A stretch of 64,000 nucleotides of DNA from the NCBI GenBank assembly GCA_037127255.1, contig JBANSL010000005.1, positions 80,109,160 to 80,173,159 on the forward strand. Reading direction: 5' to 3'. Position numbers and translations under genes: made by a program. The notes below the pieces were generated by a model. The model made no database searches, was not told where the DNA came from, and saw nothing but the letters and a program-made list of their open reading frames with translations. Each line of letters starts with the position of its first letter. Positions within the stretch are counted from its first letter, which is position 1. This DNA comes from Persicaria tinctoria (taxonomy: Eukaryota > Streptophyta > Magnoliopsida > Caryophyllales > Polygonaceae). This document shows, one piece after another, positions 12,258 through 23,660 of this stretch.

Positions 12258-13520
12258 TCAGCTTCAAATCACTACACATATGCCCACTAGCACCACTGTC
12301 CACAACCCAAACACGACCATCCAGAATTTGTTGAGAAAGAGTGGTACCTGAGAACCCAGCAAAATCATCAGAATTTGGTTCCTTGTTGTGAGATGAAGAA
12401 CTAATGGATTGCAATAGAGAGACCATGTGGGCTATCTGATCACTGCTAAACTCAGATTTGGGATTCTGATTTGCTGATCCAGCAAATCTATTCTCACCAT
12501 TGTCCTTCCTGTCTTTATTCTCTGCATAACCTGGTGGAAAGCCATTGATGAAATAACACCTATCCACAGTATGGTTAGTCTTTTGACAATTGGTGCAGTA
12601 GAGAGGTTTCCTCTCAGATTTGTTCTTGTCTTTGTCTGTACCTCCTTTTCCTGATTGCTGACAGGAAGGGAGGAAGATCCAGTGGTCCCTGAGCCTGCAC
12701 CTTTGGATCCAAAGTGAGAAGCTTTAGCATGCATAGACACTCCTTCACTTTGCACAGATCCAGATCCACCTTTGGTTTCCCTCTGGCTTTCTTCCTGTGA
12801 TAACAGATAGTATATTCGATCCAAATTTGGAAGGGGCTCCATCATCAAGATAGAACCACGCACAATAGTATAGGACTCATTTAGCCCCATAAGAAGTTTC
12901 ACAATCCTTTGATTTTCCTCATATTTGTCAAATTTTGCAGCATAATTGCAAGTACATCCGCGACAAGCACAATTCGGAAGATTCTTTACATTATCCAATT
13001 CATCCTAAAGGATCTTCCCTCTAGTGAAGTAATCGGAGAAGGAACTCGTACCTTGCACTGTGGCTGCTAGCTCTTGCTTGACAGAGTACAATTGTGTCCC
13101 TCCTACCTTGTTGAACCTGGAATTGAGTTATCGCCAAACTGCTTCTGCAGTATCATTGTAGATCACACTACATTTGATTTATGGAGTCAAGCTTTTGGTG
13201 ATCCAAGAGAAGACCATGTCGTTGCATCTCTCCCACAATCTGAACTTCGGAGAGCCTGCTGCTGGCCTGACGATGGATCCATTGATGAAGCCGACCTTGT
13301 TCTTCGCAGAGAAGGCAATTCTTACCGATCTGTGCCATTCTCCGAATCCTTTGCTTCCAAAAGGAGGAGTGACAAGTATCAATCCAGGATGATCACTTGG
13401 ATGGATGAAAAATGGATCATTTGGATCCTGTTTAGCTTGTTCGTCCGCCATGTGAGATTCAGTGGAGAAACCAACTGGAAACGAGCAGGAAGAATAGATC
13501 CAAGCTACAGACGAACTCAA
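12258..13520 (-). pseudogene. Copia retrotransposon gag-protease remnant
   Basis: The minus strand encodes the Copia N-terminal domain (DPNDPFFIHPSDHPGLILV, then AFSAKNKVGFINGSI) at 13520-13179. A gag-like core (GLNESYTIVRGSILMMEPLP) follows at about 12998-12780, then a zinc-knuckle remnant (VDRCYFINGFPPGY) near 12560. A protease motif VVDSGASGHMC sits at about 12310-12270, where a CACTA-type end cuts the element. The frame is broken several times. It is preceded by an initiator-Met primer-binding site and an LTR at 13534-13798. Integrase and reverse transcriptase are missing. Confidence 0.85.
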
Positions 13521-13533
13521 ATCATTGGATCAA

Positions 13534-13545
13534 GCTCTGATACCA
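13534..13545 (-). other. Primer-binding site, initiator-Met tRNA
   Basis: The minus strand reads TGGTATCAGAGC directly after the LTR, the standard primer site of plant Copia elements. Confidence 0.85.
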
Positions 13546-13798
13546 TGTTGGATTTGATCTATGATCCAAGATCCGAATTCGGTTAGCTGTACCAAACGAA
13601 AGAGGAAGACGATGGAGAGAGAAAAGGTTTTGGAGGGAAAGTTTGTTTTGCAATTCTGTAATGTTGTTCAATGTGTACAGAAAATGGAACCAATCTGTAT
13701 TTATAACAGATCCGACCCATATCATACAAGTCTTACAAAATAGGCCCAATCCTATACAATAAATTCTAAACCCGGTTAGTAGAAACCGGATCCTAACA
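13546..13798 (-). repeat. LTR of the Copia remnant
   Basis: The 253-bp LTR has short inverted ends (TGTTGGAT... and ...ATCCTAACA on the plus strand). A minus-strand TATA motif, TTATAAATAC, lies near 13700. The partner LTR is not in the window because the left part of the element was lost. Confidence 0.75.
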
Positions 13799-14600
13799 TG
13801 TTGTCGGATTCCTTTTCGATTTCGCGACATCCTCAAGTGTTGTCAAAGAATTAGATTTTGCTCCTTTTAGATTTTTTGGCCTCAACTGATGCCATGGATT
13901 CATCGGATTGATCCTCTCTTTCTCGCTGCTGACATGGTCTTCGGCTCTGATACGATGAGCTCCCTGATTTAGGTTTTAGCGATCTCCCCACTACTTGCTA
14001 CCTGATTTAGGTTTCAATGGTTCATCTCGAATCACTCCCGACGAAGATTCGAGATTAATCTGACAGTGGAAGAGTCTATGACAGTGATGCAAATGAGTTG
14101 CTGGACATGGAGTTGTTTTGGCCGTTTTTTCGGATCGATCAATTTGTTTGCAATTGTGGCTTGATTGCCTTCGCCTTAGATGGAGCCGACTCGATTTTGT
14201 CAATGAAATCTCTTGCCTCTCGCTCTTGTTGAAATCTCTTAATTTGCTGAAATATCTTAATTTGTGATGTAGTAATTACGGCTGAAATCTCTCAATTTTT
14301 GATGAAATCACTAAATTTTGCTGAAATTGGTGTTTTAATTGTTGAAATTGGTGTTGAAATGAGGTAAACTGTGAAATCACTTGCCTCCCGCTCTTGCTGA
14401 CATCTCTTGTTGAAAACTCTTAATTTACTGAAATCTCTTGATTGTTGCTGAAATTTCCGGTTTTAGCAACCCGGTTTCAACAATCCCGGTTTCTGCAGAC
14501 GGTGGACATTTAGCTAATATGGATAGGTTGATGGACAAAATGCTAATAAAGGCGGAAAGTATGGACATTTTAGTAAACACTCCAACATTAAATACGTCTG
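13799..14600. repeat. Non-autonomous repeat A with ctgaaatct motifs
   Basis: No gene is seen. 14215-14480 is built from imperfect tgctgaaatctctt repeats. Its last 100 bp (about 14500-14595) align with 19757-19852 in repeat B of the TPS intron, including gtggacattt...gctaatatgga. The two therefore belong to one repeat family. No target duplication was found. Confidence 0.5.
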
Positions 14601-14669
14601 ACATTAAAAAAGTAACGAACGGATCTGATCCGTTTGTTACTTTTTTAATGTCAAATGTATTTAATGTTG
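14583..14669. repeat. 87-bp near-perfect palindrome
   Basis: Arms of about 43 bp starting caacattaaatac and ending gtatttaatgttg meet at about 14626 with only a few mismatches. It could form a long hairpin. It sits at the end of repeat A and may be a fold-back or MITE-like unit. Confidence 0.8.
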
Positions 14670-14699
14670 AACACATGTCAAGCTGAGGGTCAAACAGAT

Positions 14700-15061
14700 C
14701 TAGGACCTGTTCGTATTGAGTGCATATAGCATATGTGCTCGCTGATATAGCAACAAGATATTATCGGTCATGGGACACAAATTAGTTGAAAAATCACAAG
14801 TACCTTGGACTCTTTAAAAAAACATCTAGCACTCGAAAAAAAAATATATGAAGGACATCATAAGAAAATTTCATCAAACAAATGTTCTTGATAATAACAT
14901 GGTTCAATGTACAATGCAAATTTTTTAATTGTAACAATTATTTCATGACAAGCAATAGAGAGCACAACACCATATATGCTCATATATTATACATTCATCT
15001 TGTTTTAATGCAAAAACCATAACATATTAAAAACAAATACACACAACATGTGTACGTACAT
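14700..15061. other. Downstream flank of the TPS gene
   Basis: AT-rich sequence with no gene seen. It contains the 3' untranslated region of the minus-strand terpene synthase. No single poly(A) signal is clear enough to name. Confidence 0.4.
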
Positions 15062-17770
15062 CTATGTAGGAATAGGATCAGTGAGGATGAGAGAAATGTT
15101 TTTCTTCATGCTGCTGTTGGAGAATGTATAGCCATCTTCTCCCTTGTAGATTACATCCACTATGCGACATTCGTTAAGGATCCGAGTCAAAAGAGGCTTC
15201 GGCATCACATAAGGTTTCAACATCGACTCGTTTATGTCCTTCCAGCAACTATCCACGCGCCTTTTGAATTCTTCACGGGCCACATCTTCTTTGACACCAT
15301 GTTGTCTCATATAGCATTCGACTGCCGAAGGAACATGATTTCTACCTTGCTCAAACTTGTTAACAAAAGAAAATAAAAAAATTGACGTCAATAACAAATC
15401 ATTTTACTTTTTGGTTGATAAGGATTACTTCAAATTCATGCATATATATAACATGACAAATTTTGTACGTTGTGACTAGCCATGTCATCCATGAGTCTTC
15501 CAATGATGCCCGCAGCTCTTATGGCCTTCGGATTTGCTCGAACCCATTCAAAAGCTTCTTTTGTTGCAAAATTTCCCATTCCAAGGAAACACACTATTGT
15601 TCCCAAATCGTAGCCAAAGCTTACAATGACAGCATTTTCTAGATATTCATCGCAGGTTGGAGAGTATTTCTCATGGCACCATTTCGCTTCTTGAAAGTAC
15701 ATTCGACACATATCTTTAACCTGTGCAAGAGAAAAGTGATATACGAAATTATAGGATAAATATATATACTAATTAACATGGATAAAATAACATATATACA
15801 TATATACATATATATTGTTAATCTTTTGTTGTTTCCTAAAAATATTTAGTTGAACATACTTCCTCCCTTGCATATTCGACACACCAAGACCTTCCTTCGG
15901 CAGCCAAGTCTTGTTCAAATTCCTCAAAGGTATCAAGGAGAGATTGATAGGACACTTTCATGTAGCTTGGAAGTTCTTCCATGCAACTATGATCCCATCT
16001 GAAATAATCAAGGAAAGCTTGTCAATCAAAACGCACATTGATTGATTATCTGCACTAAAAGAAACACTGCATTTTCATATTTATCTGAGTTCGACTATCG
16101 AATGATAAGAATGATAAGGATATACGCATGGAGTACCTTTCAATGGCTTTAGTAAAGATGGTAAGCTCATCAATAGTTCCATGGGCATCGTATATATCAT
16201 CTACAATAGAAATTACTTTGAACACTTGTGAGAATATTTTTCTACCAAGAGCATATTGTGGTTCATAAAAGGGTCCCAATGTCCAAAAGTAAGCTTCTGG
16301 AACTCTATCTCTACTCGAAAAGGGCATCTTCCCATTCAAATCTAGGTCTTTCCACCACCTGAATTCAATAAGTCATAAAATTAACACAACTCTCCAAATA
16401 ATTACATATATAAAGGTAAGGTAGCGTGTCCCGTTCCATGCAAGCAGTATGTTAATTCAATATTTTAAAATTACATATATTATCTATAAAAAAATCACTT
16501 GTAGAAATATATGACCTAAACAATAGATGTGAATTTACAATATAATAATTAAACTAATAAGGATGAAAGTGTATGAAAACTATGATATAAAATTTAGTCT
16601 AATATAAATAATTCATTCCACCAAAAATTAATATAAATATAAATAAAATAACAACAATCATATAATTAATTTTGATGTAAATAATTATTTCCACCAAAAA
16701 ATTATATACATATATAGATTGTGGCTTATGATAACTTTCTATAAATTATGACAACATATTATTTTATTTTAGTTTTGCATGAGTTTTTTTTTTCCTAAAC
16801 TCAATCACAATATATGCCGCATACGACGGTTTTAATATATGTATTAGTATCAGATTGATCATAAAGGTGCGCATGTTACCGGCTGAGATCTCTAAGCTCC
16901 TCTTTGTGCAATGCTTGCACCCGATTGAAATCCAATATTCCGAATTTCAATAGAGTTGCATTGTGTAGAGGATCTTGCTCATAAAATGTGATGAAATGTC
17001 TAGACTCCAATCTCGGCATGCCCTTGTGGTTGGGTTGATTTAAGGCATGACTCACTTGTGACGCCAATGGATGGTTTGGCTCGTTGGTCGCCACATCTTT
17101 TAGATGCACAATACTAAATGCTAGGGCTTCATCAAGGATGTAATCGTCATGGATGATAACATGTGAGGCTTCATACAATCCTAGTATTCCCTTCACATCA
17201 CTCGCCAACGAGTTCTTGAACCTTCCATTTTCGTCAGTGAATTTGTTGAACACGCCTGATATCATACATACATAATAGATCGATTTTACTTGGCGTTGAG
17301 TTGATATTCGATCAAGATCGATGAGACAATGGCATGAACTAATTGTATAACATGAACATACCGCAAGAGACGTGAAACCCGTGTTGCCTACCAAGACGAA
17401 ACCAAAGAGAAGTATGATAGAGATCATATTCATCTACTTCATTGTTCGCATCAATAGCTGCTTCCAACACTTGGTCAATTTCTTCCTCAAGACAGTAGCC
17501 GACTCCAAGGCGTTCAATGGCATCGATGAAATTGAGAAGCTCTAATGGCTTCCCAGCCATTGCTTGCAACTTAAGCTCCTTTTTTACGACCTTTTCAACC
17601 TCCTTCACCTCTTCTTCCTTGTTGGCTTTAGTCATCTACAAAGCAACAAATATAATATATTCCAATGTAATGCACCCACATTATCGTCACTTATATATAT
17701 TAGTGTTCTCTTTGGAAGCATATATTTGGTTCGTTGAAGTTGATAGGAAAACCCATAAGAGAGGGAGAAA

Positions 17771-17823
<53 letters not shown>

Positions 17824-20322
17824 AAATTTGTGTTGAAGGCGTAAATTTTCGGTCAAATTAACGGAGTGTCCTCCGAGTGTTGTAAATTGGGTTTTTGTCC
17901 ACATAAAATTTTATGGACAAAATTACCCTCAATCTTGAGATCTAGGTTACCGCAATCTTTCTTGTTTCTCCTCATATCTCTCCATCACCGTTGTTTCTCG
18001 TCAGATCTCTCCATCACCGCTTTCTTCACTCTTCCTACCATCATCGTCAGTTGCCGCCCGGGAATGACGTCTTGCGTCACCGCTGTCTTCACTCCTCGAT
18101 TTCGCTGGCCACACCGATCAATCAGTCACCGCCGATCGCCACCCTATCTTCTGTGCTCAATGAGGACGACGTCGTCGCTCATCTCTTCCCTCCCTCTCTC
18201 CTCTGTAAATCGATCGATCGATCGCTTGGTTGTTGTAGAGTGCAACGATCTCCCTCGATCTCCATCGGCGATGCTGGTCGCCGATCTCCCTCTGTGAATC
18301 GATCGATCGATTTCAGCAACTGTGCAACTGGATGGCGATGGTTTCTTCGGTTTCTTCGGCGAGGACTCGATCTGTTTCCTTGATTAGAGTCGATCTGTCT
18401 GATCCGGCGAGGGACTCGATCGATTTCAGCAACTGTGCAACTGGATGGCGTTGGTTTCTTCGGTTTTGTGCATCACCACAACGCCAAACACTTGCTTGAT
18501 CTGCTTGGATCTGTCTAATCTGTCCGATTGATTTCAGCAACTGTGCAACTCCTCTGAGATTTGAAGCCTGGAGGATCTCGATTAGCATGTCCGATTGATC
18601 TAGATTGATTTCAGTAGATGTGTAACTATGCATCAACAGAGCTCATGGGGGAGAGGCCGTTGAGGATCTCCCTCAACTGGTTTCCGAGGCCGTTGTTGGA
18701 GCAGATCCCGACCAAGGTAATGATGCTAAAATGGTTTAGCTTGTTGAGGATCTCTATTTGTTGTGTCACATCGCTTTCTGTCTTCTTGATCGCCAGTTAC
18801 CGTTGCTCTGATTGGCCATCGCTAACGACGCTGTTGTAGACAAAACCGCTGATAAGTGAGTCGGGGCTGAAATCGCCCGTCGCCGATTGCAACTCCTTGA
18901 AGCTGTACACTATCAGCGACTCCAGGGGCTCGATGTCGATCTCGACATCATGCGATTTTTTCGCAATTGGATTTCAGTAAGTTGATTCTTTTTCCTTTTT
19001 GTTTTGTTTTATATCTCGATGAAATTGAGTGCTGATTATTGTTTAGTCTAATTGGTAGTGGTTGAATCGAATGTTTGAGTCATGTGTATTGTTGGCTAAT
19101 TAGTGCTGATTATCTTTATAATGTTTTACATAGTTTCTTTATAATGTTATACATAGTTTGGGTTTGGATATTGGCATTTTCAGCAATTGTTGAAAGGCAG
19201 ATTGTAGTTTCAGCAATTGCTGAAATACGGATTGCAATAAATTTTGATATATGTTCCTTCTTTAAATCTCCTTTAAAATCCTCTTAGTTCAATGGTAGAG
19301 CGATGTGCTATGCGCAAATACGTGGGTTCGAATCCCGCATAGGCTAAATTTTATATCCCGTAACACGGTTTCAGCAACAATTTTCAGCATCAACAACGTT
19401 GCTGAAATCGGGGTTTCAACATCAACAACGTTGCTGAAACCGTGGGTTTAGCATCAACAACGTTGCTGAAACCTCGGTTTCAACATCAACAACAGTGCTG
19501 AAATTGGGGTTTTAGCAACGCGAAAAAAAAAACTGTTGAAACATGAGGGGGGTTTCGGCATCAACAACTGTGCTGAAATCGGGGTTTCAGCGACTCCGGT
19601 TTCGGCAACGTGAAAAAAAAACAGTAACGCGAAAAAAAAATTGCTGAAACAGAGGGTGGCACTGAGGTTTCAGCAGCTCTCGAAACGCGAAAAAAAAAAC
19701 GGAAAAAAAAGCGAAAAAAAAATGTTGAAACAGAGGGTGGCACAGGGGTTTCAGCAACTTTATTTTATGGTGGACATTTTGCTAATATGGAGAGGGTGGT
19801 GGAAATTTTCCTAATAAAGCCCAAAATTTTGGACATCGAGGTATTCACCCCTAAAAAAAATCTAGCTAGCTGGCACAAAACAAAAAATGAGAAAAACAAT
19901 CACCTGTTTTTTAATTTTAGGAGTAAAATAATTTAGCTTGATTGGAATAGACTAGTATATAATTAAGATAATATTTAATCTAATTTCATTACATATCAAT
20001 ATAAGATAATATTTAATCTAATTTCATTACCCAATTCCATTAGATATCGATATTATTTTTAATTTCGGGTCCGTGAGAATCAGTCAACAACGTCGGAACC
20101 CCTACGTTACAGAAACATATATAATACTAATAACAATAACAGCTAGGCCAAGTGAATGAAGGTATAGGGTACCTCATCAGAGGGGACATAGTTGAGGAAG
20201 TAGTCTCCCCATATGCTTGGGTGAAAGGTTGTATTGGGACGGTTGCTCTGAGTTGTCTGAGGCGAACCACCCTCCACCGACCCTTCTGCACAAGACAGAA
20301 CCACACCATTTGCCTTTGACAT
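15062..20322 (-). CDS. Terpene synthase, TPS-a (sesquiterpene synthase type), seven exons
   Basis: Minus-strand exons are 20322-20173, 17635-17362, 17255-16880, 16358-16137, 15998-15860, 15720-15469 and 15355-15062. All have GT/AG borders and consistent phases, and they give an intact 568-residue protein. The length, the seven-exon layout and the lack of a plastid transit peptide fit TPS-a enzymes, which act in the cytosol on farnesyl diphosphate. Motifs: R28-P29-x8-W38 ([11 protein letters not shown]), RDR at 283-285, Mg-binding DDIYD at 320-324 and the NSE/DTE motif D465-D466-x2-S469-x3-E473, which is split across the last intron. Product specificity cannot be read from the sequence. Intron 1 is 2.5 kb because of repeat B; the rest are short. 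A CYP76-like P450 lies on the same strand about 17.5 kb away, upstream of this gene. Confidence 0.92.
17779..17822. repeat. AT/AG microsatellite in TPS intron 1
   Basis: A run of (AT)n followed directly by (AG)n, about 44 bp, near the exon 2 side of the first intron. Likely length-variable. Confidence 0.85.
19279..19345 (+). other. tRNA-like sequence inside repeat B
   Basis: An A-box-like stretch, TAGTTCAATGGTAGAGC, and a strong T-arm/B-box, GTGGGTTCGAATCCCGC, end in ATAGGCT. The 5' acceptor strand does not pair well and the anticodon stem has a mismatch. It is tRNA-derived but unlikely to be a working tRNA. Its 3' part matches the element at 45617-45686. Confidence 0.6.
19365..19600. repeat. 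Minisatellite with atcaacaacgttgctgaaa units
   Basis: Five or more imperfect copies, about 37 bp each, of a unit containing atcaacaacgttgctgaaa. Each unit is partly self-complementary around aacgtt, so a cruciform-prone array is likely. Confidence 0.75.
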
Positions 20323-20396
20323 ACCTATGTTCTTACTCTTGAGAGTTGAGAGTTGAGAGTTGAGATGGATATGTGAAAGCTGCTGAATATGGTACT

Positions 20397-20404
20397 TATT
20401 TATA
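20397..20404 (-). promoter_or_regulatory. TATA box of the terpene synthase gene
   Basis: The minus strand reads TATAAATA about 75 bp before the start codon. A CTCAACT tandem (four copies, about 20338-20365) lies between, in the predicted 5' untranslated region. Spacing suits a short leader. Confidence 0.6.
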
Positions 20405-21340
20405 ATTAGTCATCATGTGTTGAATTTTTCTTTTTTAGTAAAAGAGAGAGCGTGACTTTGTACGCATTACGATTCGTGTTGAAACAAATGGAGCAATAAT
20501 ATTAGGGTAGGTAGGAGATAAGATCTCCAAGAATCCAACGACCTCGGGTTTAATTATCCTTAATTAGATATTTAGATGTAATAATAAATTAATCTGTCTT
20601 TCTATCACAATCTTAATTGGGAAAGATTCAATGCCAAATAAATAAGTGACCATAGGAAAACAATATTAAAAATAGCTAAAAATAATTTAAATTTGAGGGA
20701 TTTTTTCCCGATTGAGGTTGTTATCCTATTATGCCCTTGGGGCATAGGATAGAAAACTCATAAATTAATTAGTATATCTTTTTTTGATTAAGAAATTTTT
20801 AAAGACTTGTATTTATGTTATAAATAATTAATTATATATTTTTATATAAATTTATCCCAAAAAAACATATTCTAAAAAATATTAAAATTGAAAAGATTAT
20901 TTGATTATAATAGTTTTAATGTTTTTTAAATATGTTTTTTCAAGTTAAAATTATACAAATACATATGTTTGGTTATTTATAACATAAATATAGTTTTTTT
21001 TTATCATAAATATATATACACTAATTAACTAGTTAAGTATTCACACTTTTCTGCGGTTTTTGTAATATTAATTTATTTGAGATTAACATATAAATAACTA
21101 ATTATAATTAAAAATTAACTCTAACTACCATTATACTATATTATTATTATTATTATTATTTTAATATAAATTTCGTATTAACACCCGTTTAACTAATTAA
21201 TTTCTGTCAATATGTTTCATTGACTACAAATAAAAGAGATATAATATAATATATCCATATTTAACAAAAATGGGTAAAATATTGTAAAAATATATTAATA
21301 TCTAACGAAATTTGATAAAATATTATCTTAATTAAGTATA
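20405..21340. other. AT-rich upstream region of TPS
   Basis: No coding signal. A short inverted repeat, tatcctattatgcc...ggggcataggata, lies near 20718-20752. 20889-20957 is about 90% identical by eye to 25290-25361. Confidence 0.5.
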
Positions 21341-21779
21341 TAAGGGAATTGCACTAAATAGCCTACCGTCCATTTGACTTTGCTAGGTTAGAAAAGCAAA
21401 AAAAAGGTTGCAAAAAGCTAGCATCTCAAACGGTAAAAGTGTTGCCCAAACCGACTGTCCCTATTAATGAGGAGAGAGAGAGAGTGATGTGAGATACGGA
21501 GAGAGATGAAAGTTTGAAAAAAAAAAGTCAAATCCAAAGTCATCACAAGAGGGCTCTTAAAGTGGGGAAAGAAAGGGAAATAACATATCTAACCTGAGGA
21601 GGAAGAAGAAGACGACAATTAAGAAATAGAAAAAAAGAAGAAGGAAGAAGAAGAACAAACAACGAAAAGACGGAAGAGGAAGAGACCACAACTGGAGATA
21701 GGAAGGAGGAAGAAGAACACACAAACAGCAGCACTCAATTTTCAAGTAAGTAACCGACCCCTACATGTAATGCTCAGTT

Positions 21780-22075
21780 GAAGATGTTAATGGATTCGAA
21801 GGGGAAGAACTGATTTTAGAAGATGTTAATGGATTCGAAGGGGAGGAACTGATTTTAGAAAGCGATTTCTGTTTGGCATTGTGTGAAATGCGGGAATGAT
21901 GTTCAAGGTAGAACTAGGCAGATGCTATTCAATTTGGGGCGAAATGGGGCGTTCGAAGGGGAGGAACTGATTTTAGAAAGTGAATTTTGTTTGGTATTGT
22001 GTGAAATGCGGGGATGATGTGCAAGGTAGAACTAGGCAGATGCCGTTCAATTTAGGGCGACATTGGGGCAAAATG
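21780..22075. repeat. Tandem duplication, about 115-bp unit
   Basis: The unit ttcgaaggggaggaactgat...gtagaactaggcagatg occurs near 21835-21952 and again at 21953-22070. A short extra partial copy precedes it at 21790-21820. The region is open on both strands but has no recognised protein. A purine/pyrimidine-rich stretch with GAAGAA runs lies just before it, 21470-21735. Confidence 0.7.
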
Positions 22076-22462
22076 GGACGAAATAGGGTTGGGTACGGTG
22101 CATTCAATATTGATATGAATAGGTTGACATTTGACATGCATAGGTTATTTGATATGCATCGGTTCAATTTTGGTTTCTGTCATGTGTGAATATACATGAC
22201 ATGTAAAAATAAGTAATTGTCATGTACATATTGACTGCTGGTATTTAGAAATGGGAACTACTGGGTTGAATGAATACGTATTGTGTACATTGAATATTGA
22301 TATCGATAGGTTGAAATTTGATATAAAGAGGTTATAAATTCGTCTGAAATTTGATATGAATATGTTTAATTGTGTTTTCTGTCATGTAAGAATATACAAG
22401 TGACAAGTTTAATGAAATATATGTCTTGTGGAATGTGAATGCCGACATGTAATTGGGACTGA

Positions 22463-23660
22463 CACTAGTAGAAACATACTCATTGATGACATTTAAACAA
22501 GGCAAAACTAATTAAAATAACCCGACCTTTAAGGGTGTGTTAAAAATATATCCCAACCTTTCAAGTGTAAGATAAATATCCCGACTTTTAAAGGGGTGTT
22601 AAAAATATATCTCAACATTTCAAATGTAATATAAATATCTCGACCTTTATAGGCGATGTTAAAATAATATATCAAAAAAATTTGTAAAAAAAAAGCTAAC
22701 AGGACATGCATATATGACAAAAAAAATTAATAAAAAAAAGTTTAAAAAATCTGTATAAAAAAATTATAGATTTACATATCTTTCATCTTTTATATTTTAT
22801 ACACACTATTTTCTTATAACTCTATATTAAAAACCTTGTTTTATTAAACCACTTTTCTTTTCTTTTTTTTTTCAAGGGAAAGAAATAAATTAATAAAATA
22901 TAAATATATATAAAAAAATGATATATTTACAAGTGTTTAATATTTTATTTAGATTATTTTTATATTTGAGGGATAACACCCATATTCGTATAATGGACCA
23001 TTTAACTAATTTCGCATTTTTGATGAAAATTTAAAATAGAAAGAAGAATAGTTAGAATTTTAGTAAATAAATTATGTAAAAAAAATGGGACAATTGAACA
23101 AAGGAGAATAATATGGAAAATTGAAATATTAATAAGGTGTCTTGAATTTTTTTTAAATAATAAATGAAAAAACTTGTTTTCTTAAACCCTTATATTAATT
23201 TTTTTTATATATATTTTTTTAAATTTTATTTTTTTATTAATTTAGTTTGCCACATATGTATGCCATGCTAGTTTTTTTTGGTAGAGAATTATTTTATATA
23301 TTATTTGAACATCAGTTATAAAGGTTGATATATTTATCTTACATTTGAAAGGTAGGAATATATTTTTAACATATCCTTAAAGGTCGGGATATTTATCTTA
23401 CATTTGAAAGGTTGAGATATATTTTTAACACACCCTTAAAGGTTAGGTTATTTTAATTAGTTTCGCCTTTAAACAATGACGTTTTTAATGAAATGCCATT
23501 AAAAAGCTATTTAACGAAAAAACACCATTATTTTATTCAATGCAGTTATTTAATATATAACGCCACATATTTCATGGCGTTTTTAAACGCCATTAAAACT
23601 ATGCATGAAACTATGGCGTTTTTAAACGCCATTCTTTTTCCCGTAATATTTTTGGCGCAA
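22463..23660. mobile_element. CACTA-type terminal region split by a MITE
   Basis: It begins CACTAGTAGAAACATAC at 22463 and continues, after the MITE, with subterminal inverted motifs such as atggcgtttttaaacgccat at about 23575-23635. The matching far end was not found before 25.4 kb, so the extent is uncertain. It may continue through the gene-like segment to about 25290. Confidence 0.55.
22501..23467. mobile_element. Mutator-type MITE with long terminal inverted repeats
   Basis: A 967-bp element starting ggcaaaactaattaaaataa and ending with its complement. It is flanked by a 9-bp duplication, tttaaacaa (22492-22500 and 23468-23476), the size made by Mutator-like transposases. The inverted arms, about 170 bp, are themselves tandem copies of a roughly 55-60-bp unit containing cctttaagggtgtgttaaaa. 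No coding capacity. Confidence 0.88.

Larger units (their letters stand above)
17862..19852. mobile_element. Repeat B, non-autonomous element in TPS intron 1
   Basis: The block starts near ggagtgtcctccgagtgttg and ends near ggacatcgaggtattcaccc, ends that look weakly inverted. Its right 100 bp match repeat A near 14500-14595. Inside, an imperfect unit gatttcagcaactgtgcaac recurs at about 18310, 18422 and 18530. A minisatellite and a tRNA-like sequence follow. Open frames are short and have no recognisable domain. Class uncertain; Mutator-like is possible, but no 9-bp duplication was found. Confidence 0.5.

Noticed and set aside
17862..19852. Definite Mutator-like element in the TPS intron
   Set aside because: The ends are only weakly inverted and no 9-bp duplication was found, so the class is left open.
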